Positions 1-10,105 of a DNA stretch of 64,000 bases are shown piece after piece. Numbering within the stretch: the stretch's first letter is position 1; each line of letters starts with the position of its first letter. The DNA is from a virus. The notes beneath the pieces are model-generated. The model did no database searches. It was not told where the DNA came from and saw nothing but the letters and a program-made list of their open reading frames with translations. The stretch spans positions 19,214-83,213 of IMG/VR virus record IMGVR_UViG_3300032323_003754. One strand, written 5' to 3'. The translations under genes were made by a program, and so were the position numbers.

Positions 1-758
1 CCAGTGTTGGAGAGATTAATAGTAGAATGATGTTTATAGATTTAATGGCAAATCTATTAGCAATTGGCAGTGACTATGGTAAATTTTTAGTACCTCAATT
101 ATTAGTAGGATCAAATAAACAAGGTATTGGATTTCCTGGAGGTTCTAAGGGATTTGTTAAACATCTAACACACCCGGTAGAATTTCTAAATGATATGCTT
201 AAACTTAACTTCGAGGCTGAGGTAAAATCTAAGATAGAAAACATAAACGGCACTTTAGAAAAATCTAAAGCAGAGATTCAAGGTCTAAGTAAAGGACAAC
301 CCCTTCCTAAAGACGGGCAGGTTTACAAAACGTTAACTGCAATGCTAACCAATGATTTAGTAAACCAGTTAATCTATGAGCCTATAATGCTTTCCGGATA
401 TCCAACCGGTGAGTGGCACGTTGTCGTAGGAAATCCGCTGAATCCTATTGCTATGATTGGAAATCTAATATGCACTAACGTTACCATTAAACTTAATAAC
501 GTTTTAGGACCTGATGATTTTCCAACGGAGTTAACTGCGGTCTTTAGTATGAAAGCAGCAAGACAGAAACACAGGGGTGATTTTGAAAGCATGTTTAATA
601 GAGGCAATGGAAGATTATATCTCGGTAAACTGCCAATCTCTGATGCTACACTTAACGCCCAAGTTGGTGCACTTAGCGGTAATGATATACAAGGACAATT
701 ATCAGGTAACACCAGAACCGATGCGGGTATGTTTGCATCAAACCCTGATGGCCAATAA
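1..758 (+). CDS. Virion structural protein, C-terminal part (5' end outside window)
   Basis: The reading frame is open to the left edge (first whole codon at base 3), so the N-terminus is missing and the first visible Met (base 27) is probably internal. About 251 residues are visible. A Lys/Glu-rich helical stretch lies near the middle. It is followed by a beta-rich part containing GEWHVVVGNPLNPIAMIGN and the motif KAARQKHRGDFESMFNRG, and then a Gly/Asn-rich tail. The gene is followed at 13 bp by a gp53-like baseplate gene in the same direction, so a tail or baseplate role is inferred from context. I do not recognise the family by name. Confidence 0.6.
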   Translation, partial: SVGEINSRMMFIDLMANLLAIGSDYGKFLVPQLLVGSNKQGIGFPGGSKGFVKHLTHPVEFLNDMLKLNFEAEVKSKIENINGTLEKSKAEIQGLSKGQPLPKDGQVYKTLTAMLTNDLVNQLIYEPIMLSGYPTGEWHVVVGNPLNPIAMIGNLICTNVTIKLNNVLGPDDFPTELTAVFSMKAARQKHRGDFESMFNRGNGRLYLGKLPISDATLNAQVGALSGNDIQGQLSGNTRTDAGMFASNPDGQ

Positions 759-771
759 TAATTAAAATCTG

Positions 772-1365
772 ATGATCAGTATAGATATTTTAAATAACAA
801 GCAAGAAAAAATCATTAACGGTGTTAATGTGGTTGATCTAACAACTCAGTCGATTAATCAGGACGTTACACCGGGATATTCTAGGTTTATAGTTACCACT
901 GAAGAAATGACAATGAGAGCAGATCTTGTTTCTCATATGTATTGTGGGAGTCATGATAAAATGGGGACACTTTTAAAAATAAACTCAATAGGTAATCCAT
1001 TTTCGCTTGATAGTAATGAGGTTCTATTTATACCGGATTCCCCAACATTAAGTAATCTTCCAAGAAAACCAGCAGGAGAAGAACAAGGGGAGGTTAGAAA
1101 ATCTTTTAGAAAACAACTACAGGAAAGAGTATCAAAAGTGTCCGAGAACAGAAAAGAATACCTTAATTCGGTAAGTATTAGTGAGGCAACACAAGTACCA
1201 TTACCTCCTAACGTTGCACAGGAGGGATCAGAGCAATTTAAAGTTGAAAATGGAAAACTTATTTTTGGATCTGATATAGGAGTTTGTAGAACAAAAATAC
1301 AACAGAACAGATCTGTTGCAACCATAAAATCAAGATTTGCTCAAAGACAAATTTTTGAATCATGA
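772..1365 (+). CDS. Baseplate wedge protein, gp53-like
   Basis: A 197-residue protein. The segment from about residue 48 (MRADLVSHMYCGSHDKMGTL, then INSIGNPFSLDSNEVLFIP) has the gp53 pattern: a conserved aspartate, a short aromatic/Gly-rich piece, the asparagine-glycine-asparagine-proline turn and a final hydrophobic-Ile-Pro. In T4, gp53 joins neighbouring baseplate wedges; the fold is LysM-like. A charged helical segment follows at about residues 100-130. The C-terminus is basic. There is no Shine-Dalgarno sequence, only A/T-rich DNA before the ATG. The stop overlaps the next start (ATGA). The assignment rests on pattern and gene order. Confidence 0.6.
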   Translation: MISIDILNNKQEKIINGVNVVDLTTQSINQDVTPGYSRFIVTTEEMTMRADLVSHMYCGSHDKMGTLLKINSIGNPFSLDSNEVLFIPDSPTLSNLPRKPAGEEQGEVRKSFRKQLQERVSKVSENRKEYLNSVSISEATQVPLPPNVAQEGSEQFKVENGKLIFGSDIGVCRTKIQQNRSVATIKSRFAQRQIFES

Positions 1366-2873
1366 TAGACAGCAAAAAGACAATAGTACAATTAGATAAA
1401 GAAACTATAGTTCTTGATGAACTTTCTATTATAGATGAAATAGGATCATCCGATAAAAAAAAGGTTGAAACAACAGGAGCTAGAGAAGAAACATCGATAG
1501 GCTTTGGTGCTCCGTTGATTATCATAAACTCCTATATGGTTAGGAATATTGGATTTTTTAGACTAGATTTAAGCGAAAGAATACCCCAATTAATATTTAG
1601 ATTTACCCCAGAAGACGAAAGTTTTCTTTATACCTCATATCCTAAAGATGGAGATGTTGTTGGTCTTTATATAAGAGCAACATCTGAGCTTTATAAACCA
1701 ATAAGAATGGACATGCTAGTGACTGAGGTTCTTAGTCATTTTTCAATGTCTCCTATACCAGAAGACAGAGCAAACTCGTCTGGTGCATCTTTCACAATTA
1801 AAGCTCAAATGAGAATTCCTTCTCTATTTCAGCACATCTCTAAATCTTTTATAAATAAAACATCGTTTGAAACATTAAGAGAAATAGCAAAAGATCTTGG
1901 ACTAGGGTTTGCGTCTAACGAGAGAAATACTAACGACAGGATGAACTGGATATGTCCGAGTAAAACCTATTATAAATTCATGGAGGATGTAGGTAATTCT
2001 TCTTGGCTAGGCGAGGAAGATTTTTTTGATTGGTGGATAGATCAATATTATGTTTTAAATTTTGTAAATCTCAGAAAGCAATTATTAGAAAAAAGTAAAG
2101 ATGAGACTAAGATATTAGCAGCAATAGGAACCGAAAATGGAATTAGCGGAGGATTAAATGGAAATATTAAACCCAGTGAAATATCTATGCCTTTACTTAT
2201 AACAAACGATTCTTATTACAAAGAGTATCCTTTTTATATAACAGCTTATTCTGTTAAAAATTCATCCGGATATATTACAAACAATTTTGGATATTCTAGA
2301 GACTTAGAGTTTTATGATACTAGATTAGTTAGCGATAGACCTGTTAATAAATTTGTAAGTTATAATATTGAATATGTGACCCAAAAGAGTCTAGATCCTA
2401 GCAGTATACTTTTTAAAGGAAGAGTAAATGAGGATGTTTACAAGAACGAGAGAAAAAAAACATGGGCAGGAACTCAATACGGAGAGAATCAACACAAGAA
2501 TATACAACAAGCTTTAGTTCAAAATAGACTTAACAGATATGAGAACTTTAAGGTGTATCTAGAAACAAAAATGCACGCATACGTTCCGTGGGTTTATAGA
2601 GGACAAACTATACCAACCAGAATAGTTCATATGGATTCTATAACTGCAAGATCTAACTCAGTTGAAAGCAAACAGAATGATCCTATAGATGCTCAACAGC
2701 ACGAGGCTGGTAAAAAAGTAGATAATAAGTTTTTAAGTGGTGTGTATATGATCATGGGTTCTTATATTGAGTATATAGACAGTAGAATTACCCAGTCTTT
2801 TGTTTTAGGAAAAAGAGAATGGTTAATCAACGATGGAAGGGGATCAGATCCTGGACCTAAAGTATCTAAATAA
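1362..2873 (+). CDS. Baseplate hub protein, gp27/gpD-like
   Basis: A 503-residue protein whose start overlaps the gp53-like stop by 4 bp. The N-terminal third is beta-rich, with a GDVVGLYIRA-type strand and a fold pattern like tail hub proteins. The middle contains TSFETLREIAKDLGLGFASN followed by NDRMNWICPS and a DWWIDQYYVLNFVN motif. That order (TS-x-E-x-L-x-x-IA, LGLGF, D-x-x-x-W, IDQYY-x-L-x-F-VN) is typical of the T4 gp27 / phage late-control-D hub family. Such proteins form the trimeric ring that carries the spike. The spike-type gene two places downstream agrees with this. The exact T4 equivalent is uncertain. Confidence 0.55.
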   Translation: MIDSKKTIVQLDKETIVLDELSIIDEIGSSDKKKVETTGAREETSIGFGAPLIIINSYMVRNIGFFRLDLSERIPQLIFRFTPEDESFLYTSYPKDGDVVGLYIRATSELYKPIRMDMLVTEVLSHFSMSPIPEDRANSSGASFTIKAQMRIPSLFQHISKSFINKTSFETLREIAKDLGLGFASNERNTNDRMNWICPSKTYYKFMEDVGNSSWLGEEDFFDWWIDQYYVLNFVNLRKQLLEKSKDETKILAAIGTENGISGGLNGNIKPSEISMPLLITNDSYYKEYPFYITAYSVKNSSGYITNNFGYSRDLEFYDTRLVSDRPVNKFVSYNIEYVTQKSLDPSSILFKGRVNEDVYKNERKKTWAGTQYGENQHKNIQQALVQNRLNRYENFKVYLETKMHAYVPWVYRGQTIPTRIVHMDSITARSNSVESKQNDPIDAQQHEAGKKVDNKFLSGVYMIMGSYIEYIDSRITQSFVLGKREWLINDGRGSDPGPKVSK

Positions 2874-2876
2874 AAA

Positions 2877-4955
2877 ATGGCAAGTTTTTTAAACGAAATT
2901 AAGGATAATCTCAGCAGTGTAACTGATCCCAATCAGATACTAAACCGTGGTGTAGATAAGCAAAGAACCACTTTTCTTAAGGGATTAAAATCAACGTCTT
3001 CTGGACAAAAAGAGGATCCAACTTATACCGGATTTAGAATAATGTTTGATATGGGACATAATGGATTAGTAGATCCTGAGACATTTCTTCCAATAAGTCC
3101 TTTATTCTCTAACGGAAGAAGTGGAGAGGGAAATCCTAAAATGATGAAGATGGACGGATCCGTAGATTTTTTCCATCTATCCAGACAAAAAATGTATCCA
3201 TTTCCTAACTATACCGAAAAGATGCACTATATGACTGCTGAAGGATATCTTAGACAAAGAAGAAGCAAAGCAGAGAATGGACTAGGCGGGAATTTAACAG
3301 ATAACACTGGTAGAGTTATAGCCGGAGATAGAAGTCAAATAAATGACAGTTCTATATCACATAGAGCAGACTCTTTAGTTGGATTTAAAAATTTATTAAC
3401 TAGTATTAACGAAAAAAGTCCTTGGTTTATTCAATCCATAGAGGGTCTTGATAAAGTATTAAGTGTTACACCTCCTAGACAAATTGGTGGGGGATCTTCG
3501 TACAGGGAACAAAGATCTGGAATTTTAACTTTTGATTGTATGGATTCCATTGATTTAAGAATTAATGCAATGGCAGAGCTTTATAGAAAAGCAACATACG
3601 ATTATCAAAATCACAGAGAATTACTACCGGCTAACTTAAGAAAGTTTAGAATGTGGATTATAGTAACGGAGATTAGACAGATAGATTTACAGAAAAACCT
3701 AGGAGATGTTTTAAATCCATTTAATATGCCAGGTGTTTCAAGTGCTGTTGAATCAATCCGTAACATAGCAAGCTCTGCTGGTGTATTGAAAGATAAATCT
3801 ACCGAATCAGAAAATCCTAAGAGAGATTTGGAATCCTTTGTAAAATCCTTTGAGAGGATGCAGCCTTATATTATGATTTACCAATTAGATCTTTGCGAAT
3901 TTAATTTTGATGAATCTTATGCGTTTGGAACTCTTTCTAATTCTAACCTTTCTTCCGGATCGCCAGTTAAAAATAGATTTAAAGTTCACGTTGGAGCTGC
4001 TAAAGAATATAAGTTACAATACAATATACTTTCAGATCTAATTAGAAACGAATCTATATTTGCTCCAATATTAATACAGGATAGTTGGAATTTACTTGGA
4101 TCTAAAATTCTAATGAAGAATGCAACTACCGATAACAATACGAATCTTTTTAGAAACCTAGCAAGCAACTTCATTAACAATTCAGTTGCTTCTGTAGTAC
4201 AACAACAGGTTTCTCCTATTGTTACGGGAGCTCTTCTAGGAAATGCCTACGGATTTAGATTATCAGATGCTGTCAGATCCCTTAATTCAGTTCAAGATGC
4301 AGTTAATGGTCTAAGTAACATAAGATCTCCATTTCAGAATTCAACCCCGCAGGCTAACGGTCTTGGCGGACCTAGTGAAAGACAATATCAGGTAGTAAGG
4401 GAGGATGTTTATCCAAATAATGCTAATCCACCAGCAGGGGGGAGTCTTGGAAATATTTTACCTGGTGGGGGAGCTCCTGGAACAGTGGGAGCTAATGATG
4501 TTTATCCGAATAGCCCAGGTAGTGATCTTGGATTACCGTCTAGAATTTATCCAAAATCTAATGATGATGTATACAGAAACGTAGGTGGAGATCTTACTAA
4601 TAGTGATCTTGGTGTACCGGATAGGGTCTATTCAAATCTGCCAAAAGAGGACGTTTATCCAAATAGCCCAGGAAGTGATTTAGGACTTCCAAAAAGAATC
4701 TATGTGACTACTAAGAACGAGGATCTTTATTCAGATTCACCAGGTAAGGATCTTGGTGTACCTGATAGGGTATACAGACAAAGCGATGGTGGAAACATGG
4801 ATCTCTATCCAGATTCTCCAGGAACTAGCTTAGGTCTACCTGATAGATCGTATCCAAATAACAGCGGTGATGATCAATATCCTGACTCTCCAGGAAGTGA
4901 TCTTGGTGTACCGACCAGGAACTATAAAACAATCAACGAAAGAGTGTATAAATAG
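2877..4955 (+). CDS. Tail/baseplate structural protein with C-terminal tandem repeats
   Basis: A 692-residue protein starting 3 bp after the hub gene (TAAAAAATGG context). Residues 1-400 form a globular part with WFIQSIEGLDKVLSVTPPR and a motif where DSIDLRINAMAELYRKATYD leads into LLPANLRKFRMWI. I associate this pattern with tube- or baseplate-tube-interacting proteins of distant T4-like phages, without a certain name. Residues about 400-470 are hydrophobic/helical. From residue 541 the chain is made of six imperfect repeats (separate entry). The gene lies between the hub and the gp5-like spike, which suggests a part at the centre of the baseplate. The function of the repeat tail is unknown. 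Confidence 0.55.
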   Translation: MASFLNEIKDNLSSVTDPNQILNRGVDKQRTTFLKGLKSTSSGQKEDPTYTGFRIMFDMGHNGLVDPETFLPISPLFSNGRSGEGNPKMMKMDGSVDFFHLSRQKMYPFPNYTEKMHYMTAEGYLRQRRSKAENGLGGNLTDNTGRVIAGDRSQINDSSISHRADSLVGFKNLLTSINEKSPWFIQSIEGLDKVLSVTPPRQIGGGSSYREQRSGILTFDCMDSIDLRINAMAELYRKATYDYQNHRELLPANLRKFRMWIIVTEIRQIDLQKNLGDVLNPFNMPGVSSAVESIRNIASSAGVLKDKSTESENPKRDLESFVKSFERMQPYIMIYQLDLCEFNFDESYAFGTLSNSNLSSGSPVKNRFKVHVGAAKEYKLQYNILSDLIRNESIFAPILIQDSWNLLGSKILMKNATTDNNTNLFRNLASNFINNSVASVVQQQVSPIVTGALLGNAYGFRLSDAVRSLNSVQDAVNGLSNIRSPFQNSTPQANGLGGPSERQYQVVREDVYPNNANPPAGGSLGNILPGGGAPGTVGANDVYPNSPGSDLGLPSRIYPKSNDDVYRNVGGDLTNSDLGVPDRVYSNLPKEDVYPNSPGSDLGLPKRIYVTTKNEDLYSDSPGKDLGVPDRVYRQSDGGNMDLYPDSPGTSLGLPDRSYPNNSGDDQYPDSPGSDLGVPTRNYKTINERVYK
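4497..4952 (+). repeat. Six-copy protein-coding tandem repeat, DxYPxSPGSDLGxPxRxY
   Basis: This region codes residues 541-692 of the preceding protein. Six imperfect units of about 22-28 residues share the core D-(V/L/Q)-Y-P-(N/D)-SPGSDLG-(L/V)-P-x-R-x-Y. Spacers vary (PKSND, SNLPKE, VTTKNE, RQSDGGNM, PNNSGD). Copy 2 is the most diverged, with NVGGDLTNSDLG in the middle. The DNA copies differ at many third positions, so the array is old rather than a recent slippage product. It is probably an extended, flexible or strand-forming tail. Confidence 0.85.
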
Positions 4956-4997
4956 GGGTTTTAGAAACAGGGATAAATAAGGTAAAATATTGTTTGT

Positions 4998-5777
4998 ATG
5001 CCTTTAGACAATCTCCAAGAATCCAATATAGAAAGAAGCCAGCATTTCCTTGGTGTAATCGTCGATAATAAAGATCCTGAATTCAGAGCAAGATGTAAAG
5101 TCAGGGTTTTTGGTGTTTTCGATGATATACAAGACCCGGATCTACCTTGGGCTTTTCAAAGATTTGATATTTCTTTCGGAGATAACGGAGGATCTGGTAG
5201 GGTAAGTATACCGAAATTAGGAGCAATTGTTCATGTTCAATTTAATAATGGTAATTATTATGCACCTGAATATAAAGCTGTACAAGAACTTTCAGCAGAT
5301 CTGATAGAAGAACTAAAAAGTTCTTATGAAGGAGCACATTCCTTAATATACGATGGTATAGAAAATCTTAGAATATTTTATACAGTTGCAAAAGGACTAA
5401 CAATAGACTTAAAAGACTCAACCGTTGTTATATCTAATGATAATTCTATAACATTTACCCACGCTGGTCAAACGTGTACCCTTGAATTTAGAGGTGGAAA
5501 AATAACAGAGTTTGCAAATTCTGAAATCGAAAGCACCGCAACTACTAGAATTAAACAAAGTAGTAATGAAGTTTGGGTTGATGGAAAGGTAACTAAACTT
5601 GGACACTCCCCAGTATACTCTGCGGTACTTGCGGAACCTCTCTGGATGTTTTTAAAACAGATGGCTTCTGCAATAGACGCAAAACTTCCTTCTACACCTG
5701 GTGCTATGTCTAGTTTAGCAGAGAGCTATGAACAGCTATCAACATCCGATGTAGTTAAGGTAACAAAGAGCAATTAG
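4998..5777 (+). CDS. Baseplate central spike protein, gp5/VgrG-type OB-fold
   Basis: A 259-residue protein. Residues about 15-90 (FLGVIVDNKDPEFRARCKVR, DLPWAFQRF, PKLGAIVHVQF) match the gp5 N-terminal OB domain: V-D-x-x-DP-x-x-x-x-R-x-x-V-R-V-x-G, a Pro-Trp pair, and the P-x-x-G-x-x-V-x-V-x-F strand. Residues about 115-190 alternate like a beta-prism or beta-helix stem (KGLTIDLKDSTVVISNDNS). The C-terminus is a short helical tail. No lysozyme motif is present, unlike T4 gp5, so this is an enzyme-free spike; peptidoglycan digestion would need another protein. It follows the hub and precedes a large unknown gene. Confidence 0.7.
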   Translation: MPLDNLQESNIERSQHFLGVIVDNKDPEFRARCKVRVFGVFDDIQDPDLPWAFQRFDISFGDNGGSGRVSIPKLGAIVHVQFNNGNYYAPEYKAVQELSADLIEELKSSYEGAHSLIYDGIENLRIFYTVAKGLTIDLKDSTVVISNDNSITFTHAGQTCTLEFRGGKITEFANSEIESTATTRIKQSSNEVWVDGKVTKLGHSPVYSAVLAEPLWMFLKQMASAIDAKLPSTPGAMSSLAESYEQLSTSDVVKVTKSN

Positions 5778-5782
5778 TCTAA

Positions 5783-8700
5783 ATGGAAATAAACCCGGAT
5801 AAACTCCAAGATATAGTAGATCAAATCAAGAGCGGAAAAATAACTCCGCAGGATGCAGCAGGAATGTTGGGTGGGACATCAGACCCTATACCTACTGACG
5901 AAGAGATTATAGCAAACGGTAAAGAATTGGAAAATTCTATAGTTCCTGTTCCTCTGATATTAAGCGATGATGATATTAACGATCTTACGTGTACATATTC
6001 TGGTGAAGAATTAGCTAATAGAATGTTTTGGCTAATACTGGAAAGACAAGGATACCTTGACAGGATATCAGATGTTCCCGATTTTAGAACAAACAGGTCT
6101 TTCGATTCTTTTTTAACAAAAAAAGGATTGGAGATAGAATTAAACAGTGCCAAGGAAATGGTTTCTGATAATCTTGATCTGGATGGTATAGGAATTAAAT
6201 TTAGTGGGTCAAATAGAAAAGTAAGAAATTTCGGGATTGGACCTTTCCGGTTTCAAATTAATATTATAACAAATAAAGGAATACCCCTATTTTTTCATAT
6301 TGCACCTCCTAAATTAAATCTAGGCCAAATAGTAGATAGAATAAAATCAAGAATTACCCCGTCAGAGGGAAAATGCAAACAATCTACTATAGACGAGGAT
6401 TCAATGCTTCAGTCGTTGCAAGAACTTTTAGACCAGGAAGAAGAAAATAGAAATCTTAACAATCTGGATAATATTGTGGACGAAGTATTTTGTGAACCAA
6501 ACATACCAATTAATCCAGAAACTGGGGAACCACTATTCACAGAGAAAGACCTTAAAACATTTATACAAGAAATATGTGAGCCCGAACAGGAAACTCCAGA
6601 AGCACCTGTCATTCCAGAGATAGACATAGAGGATACTACTAAGTGTATAAATGAGACACTTTCACAGGCCAAGGGAATATTTAAAGATGTTAGAAGTAAT
6701 AATGAACTTAAATCTAGAAATGAAAAAGCAGAGAAGGAATTGGAGGAATTATTATATCACTATAGAATAATTCAAAATTTTTACAATACACTCAACTCTT
6801 CGTATAATCAAAAAATAAAAAACAAAAACAAGATAGATGCAGGGACGGTAACCCCATTAATAATAAAAAACAAAAGTTTAAGTTTTGTTAATGCGTTAAG
6901 ATCTTTTTCTGTTAGATTCAGCGGAAGTGATTTTACTACTTCCGGGTATACCGGAATTAATTTTGCTCTTTCGTATCCAACAGGACTTGGTAAATCTATA
7001 GAATACGAAACGGTAAAATCAGATTCCTCTAGTGAGCTATTATCTGACACATACCAAACCATTGACATAACTAAATTACAGTTAGGAATGGAGTTTTCAA
7101 AAAATGGTATACTAGGATCAGGAAATACCTCATTCTTAAAATCCTATAAAAATTTTATTACCTTAAAGGATCAAAATCCAAAGCTTAATAGTGAATTTTT
7201 CTCTTTTGTTAGCGACGTACAAAATACCAATAAATCAAAAGATGAAATAATAAAATCCATAGAAAAGGATCATGGATTTTTGTATTCTAATTTGTTAGAA
7301 TCATCTGCAAGTCCCTGGTTATTCTTTAATTCTACGGAAAGAGGAGATAATGATGCAAGAAAATCTGAGGATCTTAAACCGTCCAGCACAGATAGTGACG
7401 GAAATCCAAACCCAGAGTTTATAAATTTTTGGGGGGATTATAAGATTTCTTGGGACAAAAAATACACAAGTAAACAGAAAGAGATAGATCTCAAAATAGA
7501 GGAGATTAAAAAGATATCTGATGTCTTTGCAGAATCTCTTACTGATCACTATATAGTGTTTGGTAGCGGATTAGGCGACACACAAAAATCTCTAAAAGAA
7601 ACCTCAGATGCTATAGACGGAAGAGTTTTAGAGATAAAAAACCTATTGATGACTATCGGTGAATCTATACAAAAGCTTGACCAACAAAATTCTGGAGATA
7701 CATTATCTTCTAGAGCATCTTCGATAAAGTGTGGAAAAAATGACGATCCTGGGGTTAAAGTAAAATGTCCATCAGACTGTTGTGGACCTGCAGGATCTGG
7801 GTTAAATAAAGGATTAAATCCTAATACATCATACGGATCTGTAGATTGTCCAACTTTTTATACTAAATGTTATTGGAAGGAGTTTTCGAAAAAAGCTAAT
7901 ATAGTAGGATTACTCCCAGTATTAAACGGGGTTCCTCCTATTGAAAACCCAGCTCAATTCGCTCCTAATTTAGGAATGAAATATTGGCCAGTAGGATATC
8001 TACCGCCATCTTTTATTCCTCTACCTCCTCCGTTAGTTAATCCTCTAGACGGATTACCATTCATAAGAATACCAATGCCAATGATATGGACAAAGGTAGA
8101 TCCTATAGTTATACCTTTACCAGTAGGATTAATAGTAATATTCATTCCTTTTATAGGTGGGTTTATGCCTAGCCCTCTAGTATTTTTTTATGATTTCTTA
8201 ACCGGTAATTCTATATTTCTTTTAGGTATGAGAGGTTTTAGATTTATCCCTAGAAAATCTGATCCTGTTATACCAGACCCGTTGGAAAATTACAAAAAGT
8301 TTTTATCTTTTGGTATACCTAATTATCTTTTCCCTTTTAGTAATCTAGGAGGTGATAACGTAGATTCTTCTGGAAGATTACTACAAGAAGTAATTTCTAA
8401 TGTTGAAAAACAACTAACAAATGTACAGAAGAATGTTGATTTTTCTAAAATTCAAAAAGTACAGGATGACATTGCTAAAAAGAAAAAAGATTTAGAAGAT
8501 GAAGCACTTGAACTGAAAAGAAAAAGCGCAATCGAAGGAAAGGAAGCATACAATGAGAAGAAGAAACAATTAGAAGAAATATCTAAAAGTTTTGATTCAC
8601 TGAAAGAATCTTCGATAAAAGATACTCTTAAGGATCATTTAAAAAACTCTATAGATCTTCCTGATGTTACATTTCCTAAAAATTCAAAAAACCTAATAGC

Positions 8701-10084
8701 AGAAATACCTTCCCCTATAAAAAGAATACAGGACATAAACTCAAAAACAAAACTTGGAAGTTTACCCGAGGTCCCTTTTATAAATCTGCATTCCCGTATT
8801 TTAAGTAAGATCAATTCAGTAAAAATACCAGAGGATCCAAAGTTTAAAGAACAGAATAAAAATCTTTCTGCTGATTCAAAAATAGTAGCATCTTTTAATA
8901 ATAAGCTTTCTGAGATCAATAAAAGTGAAGAAGATCTATCTAAAATGAATAGTTTAGTTTCTAAGACTGTTGGTGATTATTTGAATTCCAAAGATTCACC
9001 CTTAAGTTCTAAATCTTTATTATCTTTTAAACCTAAAATAAATTCAATACCTAAGATTGGTGGAGAAACGATAGCTGCTGCAGGATTGGTAGAGAATATA
9101 CCTAACCCAGTAATAGACTCGTTAAAATCCCAATTAAGTAATGGGATTAAATTAAACACTAAAGACCTAACGGATCTTGTTAATAATACTGCTATAGGAG
9201 AGAATAAAGTATTAAGAGCTAGAGATTTAAAACTTATAGTAAAAAACACAGTGAATAAATCCCTTAGTGCGTTTCCTGTAGATCTTAAAAAATTCAGCAT
9301 ACCTGATCCTGCTAGTGCTGCTAACATAGCAAAAAGTATAAGTGGGTTTTCTTCATCCCTTGAAATTCCTCCATTTCCTCCTAAGAAAAGTGGAAATCCT
9401 GCTTCTCCCCTTGGAATAGGTGGTATTCCCCAAATACAAATACCGGGTAAGGTGATTAGTAATTTTTTGGTAGAGGGAATGTCGTCATCGATAGATTCAC
9501 TGGATATTAATTCAATTATTCCGGGTGGTCTTAATGCTTTTCAAGATTTAAGTGCAGATGATATTAAATCTATGGGAAAAAACATTGCAACAAATTTTAC
9601 AAAAAAAGCTAAAATTCCTGCAATAGAAAATATACCTCAAATTCCTTTAACTGCTAGACCCCAGGATTTTACCGAGTTAACGATGAACTTTTTACCTATT
9701 CATCCTTTTTCTGACATAGCTTTTACCCTTCTCTGGACAAAGTATAAAATGGTTCCTAGAATACCAGTACAATCCTCTTCTATAAAACCGATCAGAGATA
9801 TACAAAATGCATTGATTTATAATATACCTTGGCCGGTTGCTGCTTTAATGGGAAGAAATTTATTAAATATAATAAACCCTCTCTTTACTATAGATGATAT
9901 TCCTAGATGGGATAGAATGACTTTAAAGAATCCTTTTTTCGTTGTTTTCCTTGATGAGTTTTTAAGATCAGCAGCAGATATATCGGGAGGCTTTAAATTC
10001 TTTGTGGGTGCGGGAAAATTATTTTATCCCCTCCCAGATTCTGAAATTAATTTAGGGTTTGGTACTAAAATTAAAATAAACTAA
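5783..10084 (+). CDS. Large virion protein with hydrophobic Pro-rich core (1433 aa)
   Basis: A 1433-residue protein of unknown function inside the baseplate operon. In order: an acidic N-terminus; an alpha/beta region; a Lys/Glu coiled-coil-like region near residues 300-350; and a Cys-rich patch near 650-700 with spacing such as CPSDCC and DCPTFYTKC, which could bind metal. Next comes a striking hydrophobic, proline-rich segment at about 730-825 (for example LPPSFIPLPPPLVNPLDGLP and VIPLPVGLIVIFIPFIGGF). After that are coiled-coil-like Lys/Glu helices at about 870-940, a long Ser/Lys/Pro-rich stretch, and an aromatic C-terminal domain. Length and position would allow a tape measure or hub-associated role, but nothing proves it. 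It is followed by the S1-domain gene. Confidence 0.6.
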   Translation: MEINPDKLQDIVDQIKSGKITPQDAAGMLGGTSDPIPTDEEIIANGKELENSIVPVPLILSDDDINDLTCTYSGEELANRMFWLILERQGYLDRISDVPDFRTNRSFDSFLTKKGLEIELNSAKEMVSDNLDLDGIGIKFSGSNRKVRNFGIGPFRFQINIITNKGIPLFFHIAPPKLNLGQIVDRIKSRITPSEGKCKQSTIDEDSMLQSLQELLDQEEENRNLNNLDNIVDEVFCEPNIPINPETGEPLFTEKDLKTFIQEICEPEQETPEAPVIPEIDIEDTTKCINETLSQAKGIFKDVRSNNELKSRNEKAEKELEELLYHYRIIQNFYNTLNSSYNQKIKNKNKIDAGTVTPLIIKNKSLSFVNALRSFSVRFSGSDFTTSGYTGINFALSYPTGLGKSIEYETVKSDSSSELLSDTYQTIDITKLQLGMEFSKNGILGSGNTSFLKSYKNFITLKDQNPKLNSEFFSFVSDVQNTNKSKDEIIKSIEKDHGFLYSNLLESSASPWLFFNSTERGDNDARKSEDLKPSSTDSDGNPNPEFINFWGDYKISWDKKYTSKQKEIDLKIEEIKKISDVFAESLTDHYIVFGSGLGDTQKSLKETSDAIDGRVLEIKNLLMTIGESIQKLDQQNSGDTLSSRASSIKCGKNDDPGVKVKCPSDCCGPAGSGLNKGLNPNTSYGSVDCPTFYTKCYWKEFSKKANIVGLLPVLNGVPPIENPAQFAPNLGMKYWPVGYLPPSFIPLPPPLVNPLDGLPFIRIPMPMIWTKVDPIVIPLPVGLIVIFIPFIGGFMPSPLVFFYDFLTGNSIFLLGMRGFRFIPRKSDPVIPDPLENYKKFLSFGIPNYLFPFSNLGGDNVDSSGRLLQEVISNVEKQLTNVQKNVDFSKIQKVQDDIAKKKKDLEDEALELKRKSAIEGKEAYNEKKKQLEEISKSFDSLKESSIKDTLKDHLKNSIDLPDVTFPKNSKNLIAEIPSPIKRIQDINSKTKLGSLPEVPFINLHSRILSKINSVKIPEDPKFKEQNKNLSADSKIVASFNNKLSEINKSEEDLSKMNSLVSKTVGDYLNSKDSPLSSKSLLSFKPKINSIPKIGGETIAAAGLVENIPNPVIDSLKSQLSNGIKLNTKDLTDLVNNTAIGENKVLRARDLKLIVKNTVNKSLSAFPVDLKKFSIPDPASAANIAKSISGFSSSLEIPPFPPKKSGNPASPLGIGGIPQIQIPGKVISNFLVEGMSSSIDSLDINSIIPGGLNAFQDLSADDIKSMGKNIATNFTKKAKIPAIENIPQIPLTARPQDFTELTMNFLPIHPFSDIAFTLLWTKYKMVPRIPVQSSSIKPIRDIQNALIYNIPWPVAALMGRNLLNIINPLFTIDDIPRWDRMTLKNPFFVVFLDEFLRSAADISGGFKFFVGAGKLFYPLPDSEINLGFGTKIKIN

Positions 10085-10105
10085 AAATATCTAAAAACAA
10101 AAAAA

